In this document: positions 26,061-36,966 of the stretch, in pieces
Layout of the letters: the number at the start of each line of letters is the position of its first letter
Numbering within the stretch: the stretch's first letter is position 1
NCBI RefSeq assembly: GCF_014145225.1
Contig: NZ_JABVCQ010000008.1
Coordinates: 59,498 to 123,497, forward strand
DNA: 64,000 nucleotides
Reading direction: 5' to 3'
DNA from: Thiospirillum jenense
Lineage (GTDB): Bacteria; Pseudomonadota; Gammaproteobacteria; Chromatiales; Chromatiaceae
Notes under the pieces: generated by a model
What the model saw: only the letters and a program-made list of their open reading frames with translations
Databases searched by the model: none
Told to the model about the DNA's origin: nothing
Program-made: the position numbers and the translations under genes

Positions 26061-26933
26061 TTAATAAATCAGCGTTGAGCCTGGTAGCAGTATCTCAAAT
26101 ACCTCAACAATTTGCAGATTGATCATATTTGGCAATGTTAATACTGTTTCTTCAGGTAAAGCTAGTCGCACCGCTAAGGTTTTCAAACATTCAGCCGCAC
26201 TAGCAGCCAGGGTATCACCGCCATCAATTGCAGTGGATTGTACGATGGTTGCAACCTGTTCAGCACTATGAACAATTTCGGCTTCTAAACGATAATCTGG
26301 CGCACTGGTTGGGGTGAGATGATAGGCAACGGCCTTCCACAATAATTCGGGAAAACGCCATTTTTTTAATAGTTCCGCGCCCAGATCAGCATAATTAAAT
26401 CCAAACACTTGCTCTTCGGCAGCCACGACTGTCAGTTTATCACTTTCAATTAATTGAAACACGTTCAAATACGCTTCAGCGCATTGGCTAAAGAAAACCA
26501 GTTTTCCAATGCTGTGTAATAGTCCGGCTAAAAAGAGATGTTCGCCACCACACAATCCACATTGAATGGCTAATTCACGCGCTGCGATGCCACAGGCTAC
26601 GCCATGAAACCAAAACCGCTCCATATTGACTTGTTGCGGTGGTAGTCCTTTGAATAAATCAGTGGCATAGGTGGCAATGACTAGATCGCGCAGCGCTCTT
26701 TGTCCTATTAACCTGACCGCTTGTGAAACGGTGGCAACAGGAGTGGCGCGGGCGTAATAGGCGCTATTCACGAGGCGTAATACACGCGCTGATAATCCCG
26801 GATCACACAGAATAACTGCCGCCAAATCATCCGGACGGGTAGTGGGTTGTTCAATTAAGTGATTGATGCGCAGTGCGACATCTGGAAATGAAAACAAGGT
26901 TTGGGTATTGGAAACGAGTAATGCTGCGCTCAT
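26061..26933 (-). CDS. HDOD-domain signalling protein
   Basis: This 290-residue protein consists almost entirely of an HDOD domain (about 15-215), with FSFPDVALRINHLIEQ, the helix DPGLSARVLRLVNSAYY and the FLAGLLHSIGKLVF core. HDOD domains resemble HD phosphohydrolases but usually lack the full catalytic set. Here one His-Ser replaces the His-Asp pair, so it is probably non-enzymatic. Such proteins act in c-di-GMP, chemotaxis and motility signalling. Two GGDEF proteins and a chemoreceptor are in the same window. Its target is unknown. Confidence 0.85.
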   Translation of the reverse strand: MSAALLVSNTQTLFSFPDVALRINHLIEQPTTRPDDLAAVILCDPGLSARVLRLVNSAYYARATPVATVSQAVRLIGQRALRDLVIATYATDLFKGLPPQQVNMERFWFHGVACGIAARELAIQCGLCGGEHLFLAGLLHSIGKLVFFSQCAEAYLNVFQLIESDKLTVVAAEEQVFGFNYADLGAELLKKWRFPELLWKAVAYHLTPTSAPDYRLEAEIVHSAEQVATIVQSTAIDGGDTLAASAAECLKTLAVRLALPEETVLTLPNMINLQIVEVFEILLPGSTLIY

Positions 26934-27615
26934 AATTAAAAAGTCACTACAGTGGCGTCATAAACGGTGGTTAGATTTTGACTGGTTTTTAATAACTGTG
27001 ATGATTGAACTGATAGCGCCCTGGGGCGTACTTGATTAACTTGGCTGATATTATTGAACTGACGGCCGGTTTTTTGTTCAATTGCTGCTATCATTTTAAT
27101 CAACAAACCCTGTTATTTTTGAATGTGGCGAAAACGTTTATTTACCCAGCGGGACAATCGGCGCTGCCGCTTTTGATTTTGTACGTCGTGCGCAGGGCAT
27201 AGTGTTATCGTCAATCACTTGACGGTGCGTCAATTAACGACGATTAAATTGGGTGGAATTGCCGTTTAATACTATACTGCAAAAAGGCTGATTTATAAAA
27301 CCAACTTGTTCACATAAAATCAATTGATTACAGTGTGCATTGTACGCAATCTGCTAGTAAATATCCCTAACAATACGGTTATCACTACAAAACCCCGTTG
27401 TTTCGCCGTCGTATTCGCGCTAAACTCGATTGCACCAGGGCGGGATGCCCAAAGTTGAGCGCGGGGCGTGGGAAAACGCTTAATTTGATCGCAAAACCAT
27501 TGAATAAACGCGCTTTCACACAGGACTGAGCCGCTCTGTCATGTACAAAGCGCCGTCAGTCATAGCAAAAAACTCCGAATGATTGATGGTGGCGCTGCCG
27601 GAGGAACTGTAACCA
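26934..27615. other. 682-bp non-coding gap
   Basis: No gene of convincing length or codon use is visible on either strand. A possible sigma-70 promoter is TTGGGT, 18 bases, TATACT (about 27249-27278, plus strand), which could drive the ydcH-comF genes with a long leader. Short inverted repeats such as CGCCC-TG-GGGCG (about 27017) are present. Otherwise I see nothing specific. Confidence 0.4.
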
Positions 27616-27852
27616 ATGCTTGGCGAAATTCACGATCTTGTCCACGAGTTCCCCGAATTTCACGGAAAAATTGATCAATTACGCAGCACGGATGCGCATT
27701 TTTCCGGTTTGATGGATCAATATGATACGGTTGATGCGCAGGTGCGCCAGTTGGAAGAACTGGGTACTCCGGTCACCGATGAAACGATTGAAGAATTGAA
27801 AAAAGCGCGCCTGCAACTCAAGGATCAGCTGTACGAACGATTGCGGCACTGA
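27616..27852 (+). CDS. YdcH/DUF465-family small protein
   Basis: This 78-residue, highly charged, helical protein matches the DUF465 (YdcH) family in length and in motifs HEFPEFHGKIDQL and DAHFSGLMDQYD...LKKARLQLKDQLY. The family forms a short helical hairpin; its role is unknown. A strong GGAGGA ribosome site lies ten bases before the ATG. It is followed closely by the comF gene. Confidence 0.85.
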   Translation: MLGEIHDLVHEFPEFHGKIDQLRSTDAHFSGLMDQYDTVDAQVRQLEELGTPVTDETIEELKKARLQLKDQLYERLRH

Positions 27853-27910
27853 TGCAGCTTTTGCCCCATTTGCCGTGATCGGGGCGACGCACGGCGGCAA
27901 AGTCAAGCAC

Positions 27911-28681
27911 ATGACCGCCGCCGGTGTGCATTGGATCACGACGGCATGGCGCGCTGTGTATCCACCAACCTGTTTGTTATGCGGCGCGGCGGGCGCGGGT
28001 GGATTAGATATTTGCACTGGTTGCCGCGCTGATTTGCCCTGGATCACCGCCGCCTGTCCACGATGCGCCCAACCCCGCGCCCCGTTAAGCCATTCCCCTC
28101 AACAGCTGTGTGGTCAATGCCGCCGCCAGCCGCCACCTTATCAACGGTGTTTGGCACTGTTGCACTATCAAGAACCGGTGCGCAGCCTGATTCACGGCTT
28201 GAAATTCGACGACCAAATGGCAGTGTTGCGCTTATTTGGCAACCTGATGGCGGAGGTGCTGCCCACCGCACCGCTCTGGCGGCAACCAGATTTACTGATC
28301 CCCATGCCATTACACCCGCGCCGGCTGCGGCAACGCGGTTACAATCAGGTGCTAGAATTAGCCCGCATTCTCGCGCCACCGCTGGCGTTAACCCTCGATA
28401 GTCGCAGCTGCAAACGCGACCACTTCACCACGCCGCAGGCACAATTGAACCGTATCGAGCGCCTCGACAACATTCGCGGCGCATTTCGTGCCACCCGCCG
28501 CTTGGACGGCTGCCGCATCGTCGTACTGGATGACGTGGTCACGACTGGCGCGACGGTCGGTGAATTGACGCAGGTATTGCAAGCCGCCGGCGCGGCATGG
28601 GTTGACGTATGGACTTTGGCGCGCACCGGCACAATTAACCAATCACCACTCACCAATGAGGTTTTTAATCATGATAGATAA
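27911..28681 (+). CDS. comF: ComF-family phosphoribosyltransferase-like protein
   Basis: About 256 residues. Two CxxC pairs near the N-terminus (CLLCG...CTGC and CPRCA...CGQC) form zinc sites. The C-terminal half has the phosphoribosyltransferase motif VVLDDVVTTGATV. ComF proteins are needed for single-strand DNA handling during natural transformation; gammaproteobacterial members (GntX/ComF) also affect carbon or sulfur use. ATG at 27911 is chosen; GTG at 27875 is possible. Type IV pilus genes in this window make a transformation role reasonable but not proven. The 3' end overlaps the next gene by 11 bases. Confidence 0.88.
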   Translation: MTAAGVHWITTAWRAVYPPTCLLCGAAGAGGLDICTGCRADLPWITAACPRCAQPRAPLSHSPQQLCGQCRRQPPPYQRCLALLHYQEPVRSLIHGLKFDDQMAVLRLFGNLMAEVLPTAPLWRQPDLLIPMPLHPRRLRQRGYNQVLELARILAPPLALTLDSRSCKRDHFTTPQAQLNRIERLDNIRGAFRATRRLDGCRIVVLDDVVTTGATVGELTQVLQAAGAAWVDVWTLARTGTINQSPLTNEVFNHDR

Positions 28682-28958
28682 ACACGACGTCCGTGATGCT
28701 TCTGAACGAGTCAGTTTAGCCAGCGGCGACCTATTGGGTTTTATTAAACAAGTGATTGCACAGGGCAATGCACGGCGGCTGATTGTGCGTAAAGCTGACG
28801 GCAGTCCGCTAATGGATATTCCATTAACTGCTGGCGCGGTAGCGGGTGGTGCGATGACCTTATTTATGCCAATTATTACGGCGATTGTGGCAATTACCGC
28901 ATTGGTAAAACAGGTGCAGGTTGAAATTATCCGTCAAGATGATGACAGGCGGTTTTAA
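28671..28958 (+). CDS. DUF4342-family small membrane-associated protein
   Basis: This 95-residue protein has an amphipathic N-terminus (RVSLASGDLLGFIKQVIAQGNARRLIVR) and a hydrophobic segment (about 54-78), typical of DUF4342. Its role is unknown. ATG at 28671 is preferred because GAGG lies nine bases upstream. Longer in-frame starts lie inside comF. It overlaps comF by 11 bases, so translation may be coupled. Confidence 0.8.
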   Translation: MIDKHDVRDASERVSLASGDLLGFIKQVIAQGNARRLIVRKADGSPLMDIPLTAGAVAGGAMTLFMPIITAIVAITALVKQVQVEIIRQDDDRRF

Positions 28959-28984
28959 TTCACCCGCCTAACATGGTTGGATAG

Positions 28985-29010
28985 CGCAGCAAACGATGCG
29001 GGCGTTTTTT
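28985..29010 (+). terminator. Possible terminator before convergent gyrA
   Basis: CGCA...TGCG with TTTTTT soon after (29005-29010). The stem is short, but the position between convergent genes fits. Confidence 0.4.
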
Positions 29011-29013
29011 GTC

Positions 29014-32000
29014 TTATTCAACTGCGTTGTCATCGGAGGCAAGCGCGTCGTCATCATTGGCAAGTGATTGATCGGTCTCGGCGTGATCCTCGCTGTTTTG
29101 ATTCAAACCAACAATCCGTTCAATTCCCGCTAATCGCTGCCCGTCGGTGAGGTTAATTAACTTCACGCCTTGCGTATTCCGTCCTAATACCGAAATGCCA
29201 TCAACCGCTGTGCGCACTAATATCCCGGCATCGGTAATTAACATGATTTCATCATCGGGGCGCACTAATACCGCACCAATCTGCTCACCATTTCGCGCAT
29301 TGGTGCGAATGGATAAAACCCCTTTCGTGCCGCGGCCTTTGGTAGGGAATTCATCAATTGCCGTGCGCTTGCCATAGCCATTCGCCGTCACCGTTAATAC
29401 ACTGCCCGGTTCTGCAATTAATAATGAAATGACGCGCTGACCATCCTCTAATGAAACGCCGCGTACTCCATGCGCCGTGCGTCCCATTGCCCGGACATGA
29501 CTTTCATTAAAACGTACCGCTTTACCAGCGGAGGTAAAGAGCATGATGTCTTGCTGGCCATCGGTAATGGTGGCGCCAATTAAATACTCGCCATCATGCA
29601 AATTAACCGCAATTAACCCGCGTGCTAAGGGGCGAGCGAATTCCGTCAACGGTGTCTTTTTAACTGTCCCATGACTGGTGGCCATGAAAATAAACTGACC
29701 CGCGTCATAATTATGCACCGGCAGCGTCGCGTTAATCCGTTCGCCCGGGTCTAATTGCAGTAGGTTAATCATCGGCCGGCCGCGAGCGCCATGTCCGGCT
29801 TGCGGTAATTCATGCACTTTTAACCAATAGACTTTACCCAAACTGGAAAAGCACAATACGGTGTCGTGGGAATTGGCCACAAATAAACGGTCAATAAAAT
29901 CTTCATCACGAGTACCCGTTGCATTACGTCCTTTACCACCGCGCCGCTGGGCTTGGTATTCGGCAATGGGTTGCGCTTTGACATAACCTGCATGAGAAAG
30001 CGTAACCACCATATCTTCTGGTTCAATTAAATCAAGCAGTGTCAAATCGGCTTGTTCAATACGGATTTCAGTGCGCCGCGCATCGCCGTATTGATCCCGA
30101 ATGGCAATCAACTCGTCGGTAATCACTTGCATTAACCGTTCGGGATTATGCAAAATCTCCAAAAATTCCGTAATTTTTATTAAAATTTCATTAAACTCTT
30201 GATGGATTTTACTCTGCTCTAATCCCGTCAAACGTTGTAATTGTAAATCAAGAATTGCCCGCGTTTGACGTTCAGTTAATCGGTAGTTGGTCGCATCAAT
30301 TAAACCAAACGCCGGTTCAAGATCATCCGGACGGGTGTCACTTGCATTAGTTTGATTGAGTAATGCAGCAACATTGCCCGCCGACCAGGGATTTGCCATT
30401 AAAGCCGTTCGCGCTTCAGCGGGATTAGCGGCCGCTTTAATTAATGCAATTAACGGATCAAGATTGGCGAGCGCGACGGTAAAGCCTTCTAATAAATGCG
30501 CACGGTCACGGGCTTTACGCAATTCAAATGCACTGCGCCGCGTGACGACATCACGGCGGTGGCGCAGGAAATAATCAATCAATTGGCGCAAATTAAGCAA
30601 CCGCGGTTGACCGTCAACCAACGCCACCATATTAACGCCAAAGACATTTTGCATTTGGGTGTGTTGAAAAAGATTATTTAAAACGACATCGGGCAGATGA
30701 TCGCGTTTAATTTCAACCACCATGCGCATTCCATCTTTATCAGATTCATCGCGCAATTCGGCAACGCCTTCGAGTTTTTTCTCCTTGACTAATTCGGCAA
30801 TGCGTTCTAATAACCGCGCTTTATTCACCTGATAGGGTAATTCGGTGACAATAATTGACTCGCGTCCACTGCGTTTATCCGTTTCAATATGAGTACGGGC
30901 GCGCAAATAAATACGACCGCGACCGGTGCGATAGGCATCTCTAATTCCACTGATGCCGTTGATAATTGCAGCGGTAGGGAAATCTGGTCCCGGCACTAAT
31001 GCCATCAATTGTTCAATGGTGATGTCGGAATCGGCGATCACTGCTAAACAAGCGGCAATGATTTCATTTAATGAATGCGGTGGAACATTAGTTGCCATCC
31101 CGACCGCAATACCGGATGAACCATTGACCAATAAATTAGGAAAGCGGGCGGGTAACACGCTCGGTTCTTGTTCTGAGCCGTCGTAATTCGGAGTGAAATC
31201 AACGGTGTCTTTATCAAGATCATCTAATAAACTGTGTGCCATGCGTGTCATGCGCACTTCAGTGTAGCGCATGGCCGCCGGGGCGTCGCCATCAACTGAG
31301 TTGTGTACAAACACGCCCGCCGCTAATAAAAAGTTGTGATGTTCATCAACCGTGATGTCATAGGTATCGGCGTACTCGGTTAATTGCCGAATGGAAGTGA
31401 TGCGGTGATTGTTATCATCAGCGGGCAATTGATTTGATGATGACAGTATTGTGGTTGGATTCAAATTACCCGCCGACATTAAAGCATCATTCGGTGTTAA
31501 TTGCTGCGCTTCCTGATATGCGCCATCACGCAACATAAAACGATGATCTGGCGTACAGCGGATGACTGCTTGATTATCTAATACTAATTCTAATAACTCG
31601 GCGTTTTTGCGTGTCACTCGCGCATTGCGACCTTCACCAATCACAATCTTCCCATTTCGATCAACAGAATAAACAAAAAACACCTGATCTGGTGGTAATG
31701 CAGATAATTCAGCAAAACTTTTTTCTGTCCCGTCAACTAATTTAATTTTAGTATCGCCAGTAAAACAGCCAAAATTACCCTGCCCATCCACTAATAAATA
31801 CCGTAATGAAAACGGCTGCGCCATGCGCACCATTGAATCATAAACTGCCGTGTCACCGTGCGGATGTAAACGACCCAAAACATCCCCCACCACCCGCGCT
31901 GATTTTTTATAGGCTTTATTCCAATCATTACCCAGTTCTTTCATAGCAAATAACACGCGGCGATGCACTGGTTTTAAGCCATCGCGCACGTCGGGTAATG

Positions 32001-32112
32001 CGCGCCCGACAATTACACTCATCGCGTAATCAAGATACGAGCGCTGCATTTCGTCTTCTAAATTGACTAATAAAACTTCTTTAGCAAAATCGGCTTTGGT
32101 AAGATCGGACAT
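29014..32112 (-). CDS. gyrA: DNA gyrase subunit A, intein-containing precursor
   Basis: The 1,032-residue precursor carries GyrA residues 1-115 and 272-1032, which join to an 876-residue GyrA, close to the usual ~875. The quinolone-resistance region reads [10 protein letters not shown] (Thr88 where E. coli has Ser83, Asp92 for Asp87). The catalytic Tyr is residue 283 of the precursor (AAMRYTE). C-terminal DNA-wrapping repeats include the QRRGGKG (GyrA box) motif. Gyrase adds negative supercoils with ATP and is essential, so the inserted intein must splice out efficiently. The ending is acidic ([13 protein letters not shown]). The gene stands alone on the minus strand, upstream of nothing in the same operon. 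Confidence 0.97.
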   Translation of the reverse strand: MSDLTKADFAKEVLLVNLEDEMQRSYLDYAMSVIVGRALPDVRDGLKPVHRRVLFAMKELGNDWNKAYKKSARVVGDVLGRLHPHGDTAVYDSMVRMAQPFSLRYLLVDGQGNFGCFTGDTKIKLVDGTEKSFAELSALPPDQVFFVYSVDRNGKIVIGEGRNARVTRKNAELLELVLDNQAVIRCTPDHRFMLRDGAYQEAQQLTPNDALMSAGNLNPTTILSSSNQLPADDNNHRITSIRQLTEYADTYDITVDEHHNFLLAAGVFVHNSVDGDAPAAMRYTEVRMTRMAHSLLDDLDKDTVDFTPNYDGSEQEPSVLPARFPNLLVNGSSGIAVGMATNVPPHSLNEIIAACLAVIADSDITIEQLMALVPGPDFPTAAIINGISGIRDAYRTGRGRIYLRARTHIETDKRSGRESIIVTELPYQVNKARLLERIAELVKEKKLEGVAELRDESDKDGMRMVVEIKRDHLPDVVLNNLFQHTQMQNVFGVNMVALVDGQPRLLNLRQLIDYFLRHRRDVVTRRSAFELRKARDRAHLLEGFTVALANLDPLIALIKAAANPAEARTALMANPWSAGNVAALLNQTNASDTRPDDLEPAFGLIDATNYRLTERQTRAILDLQLQRLTGLEQSKIHQEFNEILIKITEFLEILHNPERLMQVITDELIAIRDQYGDARRTEIRIEQADLTLLDLIEPEDMVVTLSHAGYVKAQPIAEYQAQRRGGKGRNATGTRDEDFIDRLFVANSHDTVLCFSSLGKVYWLKVHELPQAGHGARGRPMINLLQLDPGERINATLPVHNYDAGQFIFMATSHGTVKKTPLTEFARPLARGLIAVNLHDGEYLIGATITDGQQDIMLFTSAGKAVRFNESHVRAMGRTAHGVRGVSLEDGQRVISLLIAEPGSVLTVTANGYGKRTAIDEFPTKGRGTKGVLSIRTNARNGEQIGAVLVRPDDEIMLITDAGILVRTAVDGISVLGRNTQGVKLINLTDGQRLAGIERIVGLNQNSEDHAETDQSLANDDDALASDDNAVE
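31300..31767 (-). other. GyrA mini-intein (156 residues, no homing endonuclease)
   Basis: Precursor residues 116-271. It begins [13 protein letters not shown] (block A, catalytic Cys1), contains CTPDHRFML (block B TxxH), and ends [16 protein letters not shown]...VHN (blocks F and G with terminal His-Asn). The next residue is Ser272, a valid +1 nucleophile. The insert lies inside the gyrase motif QGNFG^SVDGD. At 156 residues it has only the Hint splicing domain; no LAGLIDADG endonuclease fits. All main splicing residues are present, so it should be active. Confidence 0.95.
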
Positions 32113-32204
32113 GGGCGTTTAATTGAATAATGCTGAAGTGAAAAAATCAGTGTGTGAACACGGCGAATGATACCACAGATCACTAATAACTGCTGATACC
32201 GCGC

Positions 32205-32247
32205 ACATAAACAAAACCCCGTGTTGAGAACAGTCAACACGGGGTTT
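32205..32247 (-). terminator. Strong terminator after aroB
   Basis: AAACCCCGTGTTGA and its exact complement enclose GAACAG, a 14-bp perfect stem followed by T-rich sequence on the minus strand. It separates aroB from gyrA. Confidence 0.85.
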
Positions 32248-32321
32248 ATTCAGCGGGTATTAAAAAATAACGACAGTTTAGGCGACTCTGTCTAGTCTCC
32301 CGGCTTGCTCCAGATAGCCCG

Positions 32322-33455
32322 TCACGTCAGCCACGCTATGCCGCGCGAGACGCTTGCCGATGCTAATGTCATTCGCAATTGCTCCATTGGCACGTCACTC
32401 GTGACCTGCGCCGCGCCCAATGCCGTGAGTAATACCAACCGCAATTTACCTTGTAATACCTTTTTATCCACCGCCATTAAATCGAGCATTTGACCAGCAG
32501 TTAATTCGAGCGGAGCAGTGATCGGCAATTGAAATGCGGTTAATACCTGCCGCACTCGATCAACGTCTTCATTAGTCAACCAACCCAGTCGGTGCGATAA
32601 ATCCGCCGCCATGACCATGCCAACCGCAATCGCTTCGCCGTGTAACCAATTGCCATAACCGGTGCCAGTTTCAATCGCGTGGCCGAATGTATGTCCCAGA
32701 TTTAATAATGCACGTTGACCGCTTTCGTATTCATCCGCTTCGACAATCTCAGCTTTATGTTGACACGAGCGTTCAATCGCAGTGGCTAATAACGCCGGAT
32801 CACGCGCTAATAATCCGTCCGCGTGGTGTGCTAACCAATTAAAAAAGTCCAGATCACGAATTAACCCGTATTTAATGACTTCGGCAAAGCCGGCGGACAA
32901 TTCACGCTCGGGCAAGGTCATTAACGTATCGGTATCGGCAATGACGGCAGCGGGTTGATGAAAGGCACCGATCATGTTTTTACCGGCGGGGTGGTTAATA
33001 CCGGTTTTACCGCCGACGGATGAATCAACTTGGGCTAATAACGTGGTGGGCACTTGAATAAACGCGACGCCGCGTTGATAACTTGCCGCCGCAAAACCGG
33101 TCATATCACCAATGACACCGCCACCCAACGCAATTAACGTGCAATCGCGGCCGTAACGCTGCGCCAATAAAACGTCAAATATCTGCTGCCAAGTAGCGAG
33201 GTCTTTGTATTGTTCACCATCCGGCAAAATCACGCTATTAACTTGATAATCCGTTAATGCCGAGCGCACTGCGTCTAAATACAGCGGCGCGACGGTGGTA
33301 TTAGTGACAATTAACACTTGCCGACTAATTAAATGCGGGCGATATAATGCCGTTTGATTAAATAAACCCCGCCCGATGTGAATGGGATAATTGCGATTTG
33401 CGGTGGCGGGCGGCAGAGTGACGGTGAGGGTGCGCGGCGGCATGGCGAACGTCAC
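32322..33455 (-). CDS. aroB: 3-dehydroquinate synthase
   Basis: This 377-residue enzyme makes 3-dehydroquinate from DAHP in the shikimate pathway, with NAD and a metal. Visible motifs are [47 protein letters not shown], and the metal-binding His in [11 protein letters not shown] and [14 protein letters not shown] at 33455 overlaps the aroK stop as GTGA and suggests coupling. ATG at 33443 is the alternative. It is the last gene of pilM-aroB in this order, followed by a strong terminator. Confidence 0.96.
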   Translation of the reverse strand: MTFAMPPRTLTVTLPPATANRNYPIHIGRGLFNQTALYRPHLISRQVLIVTNTTVAPLYLDAVRSALTDYQVNSVILPDGEQYKDLATWQQIFDVLLAQRYGRDCTLIALGGGVIGDMTGFAAASYQRGVAFIQVPTTLLAQVDSSVGGKTGINHPAGKNMIGAFHQPAAVIADTDTLMTLPERELSAGFAEVIKYGLIRDLDFFNWLAHHADGLLARDPALLATAIERSCQHKAEIVEADEYESGQRALLNLGHTFGHAIETGTGYGNWLHGEAIAVGMVMAADLSHRLGWLTNEDVDRVRQVLTAFQLPITAPLELTAGQMLDLMAVDKKVLQGKLRLVLLTALGAAQVTSDVPMEQLRMTLASASVSRGIAWLT

Positions 33456-33976
33456 TCTTCGGAGTCCAGCCGGCGGCGGATTTCCTTGACCACTGACGCC
33501 GTGCCGCGCCGTTCGGTCGAGACCACCAGGTCGGCAATTTGGCGGTAGATTGGCTCACGTTCTGCCATTAAATCGCGCAATTTGGTGAGCGGGTCGCTGC
33601 CGTCGTGGAGTAGCGGGCGGTTGCGGTCGCGGGCGGTGCGGGCGTGTTGCTGCTCGGGGCTACAGTGTAAATAAATCACGAAGCCGCGTGCCGACAGGTG
33701 TTGGCGATTTTCCGGGGTGAGAATTGCGCCGCCGCCGGTCGCCAGCACCACGCTTTCTTGTTGCGTCAATTCGTCAATGACTTGGCGCTCGCGGTGGCGG
33801 AAGCCGGCCTCGCCCTCGAACTCGAAAATCGTTGGAATATCAACGCCGGTGCGGCGCTGAATCTCTTGATCGCTGTCAAGAAAATCGTAGCCGAGGGCGT
33901 CAGCCAGTTGACGGCCGACGGTGCTTTTGCCAGCGCCCATCGGGCCGATGAGGAAGATATTTTGTGACCTAATCAT
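33452..33976 (-). CDS. aroK: Shikimate kinase
   Basis: This 174-residue enzyme phosphorylates shikimate with ATP. It shows the P-loop GPMGAGKST, the shikimate-binding [11 protein letters not shown] and [13 protein letters not shown], the GGG motif in ATGGGAIL, and the lid RDRNRPLL. It overlaps aroB by four bases and follows pilQ after about 116 bases, the gene order widely kept in gammaproteobacteria. Confidence 0.96.
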   Translation of the reverse strand: MIRSQNIFLIGPMGAGKSTVGRQLADALGYDFLDSDQEIQRRTGVDIPTIFEFEGEAGFRHRERQVIDELTQQESVVLATGGGAILTPENRQHLSARGFVIYLHCSPEQQHARTARDRNRPLLHDGSDPLTKLRDLMAEREPIYRQIADLVVSTERRGTASVVKEIRRRLDSEE

Positions 33977-34092
33977 GGGCGCTATGATAAGCCAACCGGT
34001 GGGGGGGGTGGCAAGCAGATTGCGTGAGGTTGGCGAATGGCGGGGGGCGGCGATGGATTGTGATGGCGTTTAATTAACTGTATTAACATGAA

Positions 34093-36399
34093 TTAGCGGT
34101 CTCCTCCTAATGACTTGGCCAGATCACCTTTTAGGATTTTGGGGGTGACAAAAATTAATAGTTCGGTATTGGTTTCTTTGCGGGCAGTCGTTTTGAATAA
34201 ATTACCGAAGAAGGGCAAATCACCGAGCCACGGCACCTGTTCTTTACTTGACGATTTTTCCCCTTCATAAATCCCACCTAATACAATTGTTTCGCCGTTA
34301 TCTATTAAAACAGAGGTTTCAACTGAGCGACGGTTTATTGGTGGATTTTGATCATTAACATTAACTTTTGACCAATCTGCTTGATCTTTATTAACTTGAA
34401 TTTCTAAAATGACCCGGTCATCTGGTGTGATATGTGGCGTCACGTTTAACTCAAGCATTGCTTCTTTAAACTCAGTATGAGTCGCACCATCTTTTACAAC
34501 CTGATAAGGGATTTCTTGTCCTAGTTTAATACTAGCTTGTTGTTGATCTGACGTGACAACACGCGGGGCTGAAACCACCTCACCCCGTCCTTCTTTTTGC
34601 ATCGCAGACAATTCCAATTGCAATAAATGAGAGCCGACCTTGCCCAGCAAAAAATTAACAGCACCAGATGGTGTTAGAGCTGGCAAATTAACCAACAATG
34701 CCTCTTGTCCGTCGCCTTCTTGCCCTACAGCATTCGTTTCATTCGTTATTTCAATACTTGAATTATAAGGCGACAAAGGATTTTGTGCATTGATGCCATT
34801 ACCGCCCGGCTGTTGATAGAAACTGGTATCATAAACACCCATGAATGGCCCTTTATCAATTGTAGTCGTATTATCTAAGTAACCTGGGCGACCGCCTCCA
34901 ATCAACAATTCATTATCGCCAGTTTTACCAACTGAGCCGGTCATTCCAAACCGTACACCCAAATCCCGCGCAAAGTTATCATCAGCAATCACCACCCGTG
35001 ATTCAATCATTACCTGCCGCACTGGTACATCCAATCTTAAAATTAAACGCCGAATTTCTTCTAACTTAATTGACGTATCTTGCACTAATAACGTATTCGT
35101 GCGCGTATCCACCGTCACATGACCACGCTCAGATAACAAACTATTATCTTTCGATTTCATTAAACCCGCCAATTCTGCCGCTTTTGCATAATTGATTTGA
35201 ATAAACTCAGAACGCAGCGGCGCCAATTCTTCAATCTGCTGTTTTGACTCCAGTTCTAATTTCTCTTGCCCCGCAATCTCCTGCGTCGGTGCCACCATAA
35301 TGACATTGCCGGTTTGGCGCATGGATAAACCCTTCGTTTTTAAGACGATGTCTAATGCCTGATCCCAGGGAACATTTTCCAATCGCAAGGTAATATTGCC
35401 ATTGACCGTGTCACTCGCAACCAAATTAAGCCCAGTAAAATCAGCTAATAATTGTAATACCGCTCGCACCTCGATGTTTTGAAAATTCAACGACAACCGA
35501 TCACCTTTATAAACTACCTTTTCCCGTTCTAATTGCTCTTTTTCCGCAGATGTCAGCGTCCGAAACTCTAACGTAAATAAATTATCGCTTTGATAAGCAA
35601 TGTAATCACGATCGGGCTTTGTTTCAATAGAAATCTCAATATTACTGCCAACCGGACGTGATTCAACCATTAACACTGGCGTAGCAAAATCCACCACATC
35701 TAGGCGCCGAAACAATCGCTGCGGCAATTGCGTATTAGCAATATCCACTACAATTTTACCACCTTCTTCACGCACATTAATTGGCGTTTTAGGGTGTGGC
35801 AACGTAATTAACACTCGCCCTGCGCCGTCATTGCTGCGGCGAAAATCAATATCTTTTAATGCCGCTCGTGGCATCGCATGTGCGGGCATTCCAAAGCGGG
35901 TTGTTTTTGGTGGCGATGGCAACACATCATTATCAATAGCAGCTACCGGGGGGGATTCTTTAACAATCGCTGGTTCAACTGGCGTTTTGGTGGGATTTAA
36001 CGCAATTGTCAACCGTGAACCATCGGGTGTTAATTGATATGGCACGGCGTTGCTTAAATTAATAATAATTCGGGTGATATCCCCGACTTGAATAGCCAAT
36101 AAACTTTGGGCTGCACCTAATGAAATTGGTACCTCTTTTGAAGCTAATCCGCTCTCAACGCCGGGCAAATCAATCGCAATTCGAGCAGGATTATCGGTTG
36201 AAAAATCATTCGGTCTCGGCGGCGGCGCGGAGAATAACAAATCAATAGTGACTGCGTTGCCTGATAATGCCGAAAACTGCACATCTTTTAAGATAGTTTT
36301 GGCTTCGCTATTATTGACTATCGCCAACAGTGCGACTAATAATAGCACTAAAGACCGATTGCTGAAACGGGTCGTTATTAAAGTGCTTGTATTCATCAC
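34093..36399 (-). CDS. pilQ: Type IV pilus secretin
   Basis: 768 residues: signal peptide (about 1-33), two AMIN peptidoglycan-binding domains (about 35-125 and 185-280), an STN/N0 domain (LNFQNIEVRAVLQLLADF), N1, and the C-terminal secretin domain with VPWLGDLPFFGNLFK and TELLIFVTPKIL. It forms the outer-membrane pore through which the pilus is extended and retracted. The start is ATG-ATG at 36399 with an upstream GGAGAAG-type site. It ends pilMNOPQ and is followed by aroK. A loop rich in Gly/Asn (about 520-560) is a likely variable insertion. Confidence 0.96.
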   Translation of the reverse strand: MMNTSTLITTRFSNRSLVLLLVALLAIVNNSEAKTILKDVQFSALSGNAVTIDLLFSAPPPRPNDFSTDNPARIAIDLPGVESGLASKEVPISLGAAQSLLAIQVGDITRIIINLSNAVPYQLTPDGSRLTIALNPTKTPVEPAIVKESPPVAAIDNDVLPSPPKTTRFGMPAHAMPRAALKDIDFRRSNDGAGRVLITLPHPKTPINVREEGGKIVVDIANTQLPQRLFRRLDVVDFATPVLMVESRPVGSNIEISIETKPDRDYIAYQSDNLFTLEFRTLTSAEKEQLEREKVVYKGDRLSLNFQNIEVRAVLQLLADFTGLNLVASDTVNGNITLRLENVPWDQALDIVLKTKGLSMRQTGNVIMVAPTQEIAGQEKLELESKQQIEELAPLRSEFIQINYAKAAELAGLMKSKDNSLLSERGHVTVDTRTNTLLVQDTSIKLEEIRRLILRLDVPVRQVMIESRVVIADDNFARDLGVRFGMTGSVGKTGDNELLIGGGRPGYLDNTTTIDKGPFMGVYDTSFYQQPGGNGINAQNPLSPYNSSIEITNETNAVGQEGDGQEALLVNLPALTPSGAVNFLLGKVGSHLLQLELSAMQKEGRGEVVSAPRVVTSDQQQASIKLGQEIPYQVVKDGATHTEFKEAMLELNVTPHITPDDRVILEIQVNKDQADWSKVNVNDQNPPINRRSVETSVLIDNGETIVLGGIYEGEKSSSKEQVPWLGDLPFFGNLFKTTARKETNTELLIFVTPKILKGDLAKSLGGDR

Positions 36400-36417
36400 G
36401 GCTCTTCTCCAGCCTTA

Positions 36418-36966
36418 TTATTTCATCAATGCAATTGACGCTTGACGTTCACGCCATTCACCAGCCATGCCTTCAGTTTCCTTAATGACTTCGGTGAGAT
36501 CAATTGCTTGCTCTTGAATACGGGTAATCCGGCCATAATTTTGACCGAGATAATTCCCAACCCGCACACGGTGCAAAATATTATCGGGCGAAACCACTAA
36601 TCCCCAACGCACCGTATCCTGCTCTAATGTGCCAACCATGCGCAATGAATCGAGCGCATATTGTTCTAATGGTTCTTTACGTCGCAGTGGATCAGGTGCC
36701 AACGAACTTAAATCCGCCGAGCGCGGTTCTAATGCCTCGGCACTCTGCTCATCCATCATAAATGGATCGCGCCGTCCGACATCTTCATAAATAAAATTAT
36801 CAATTTGCTTAATTGCCGGTACTGGTTCCAATGGCTGCGGTGGGCGTTGTTTAACTGCCGCAATATAGGCGCGTAATTCACCTAAACGTGCATCACCGCA
36901 CCCAGTCAGGCTAACAAATAAGTATACGAATAGCCATAATTGGAATAGACGAGACAGCTTCATCAC
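36418..36966 (-). CDS. pilP: Type IV pilus assembly lipoprotein PilP
   Basis: This 182-residue lipoprotein has the lipobox SLTGC (Cys23). Family motifs are YEDVGRRDPFM and the C-terminal beta domain LRMVGTLEQDTVRWGLV...VRVGNYLGQNYG. PilP joins the inner-membrane PilM-N-O complex to the PilQ secretin. It overlaps pilO by four bases and precedes pilQ by 18. Confidence 0.95.
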   Translation of the reverse strand: MMKLSRLFQLWLFVYLFVSLTGCGDARLGELRAYIAAVKQRPPQPLEPVPAIKQIDNFIYEDVGRRDPFMMDEQSAEALEPRSADLSSLAPDPLRRKEPLEQYALDSLRMVGTLEQDTVRWGLVVSPDNILHRVRVGNYLGQNYGRITRIQEQAIDLTEVIKETEGMAGEWRERQASIALMK

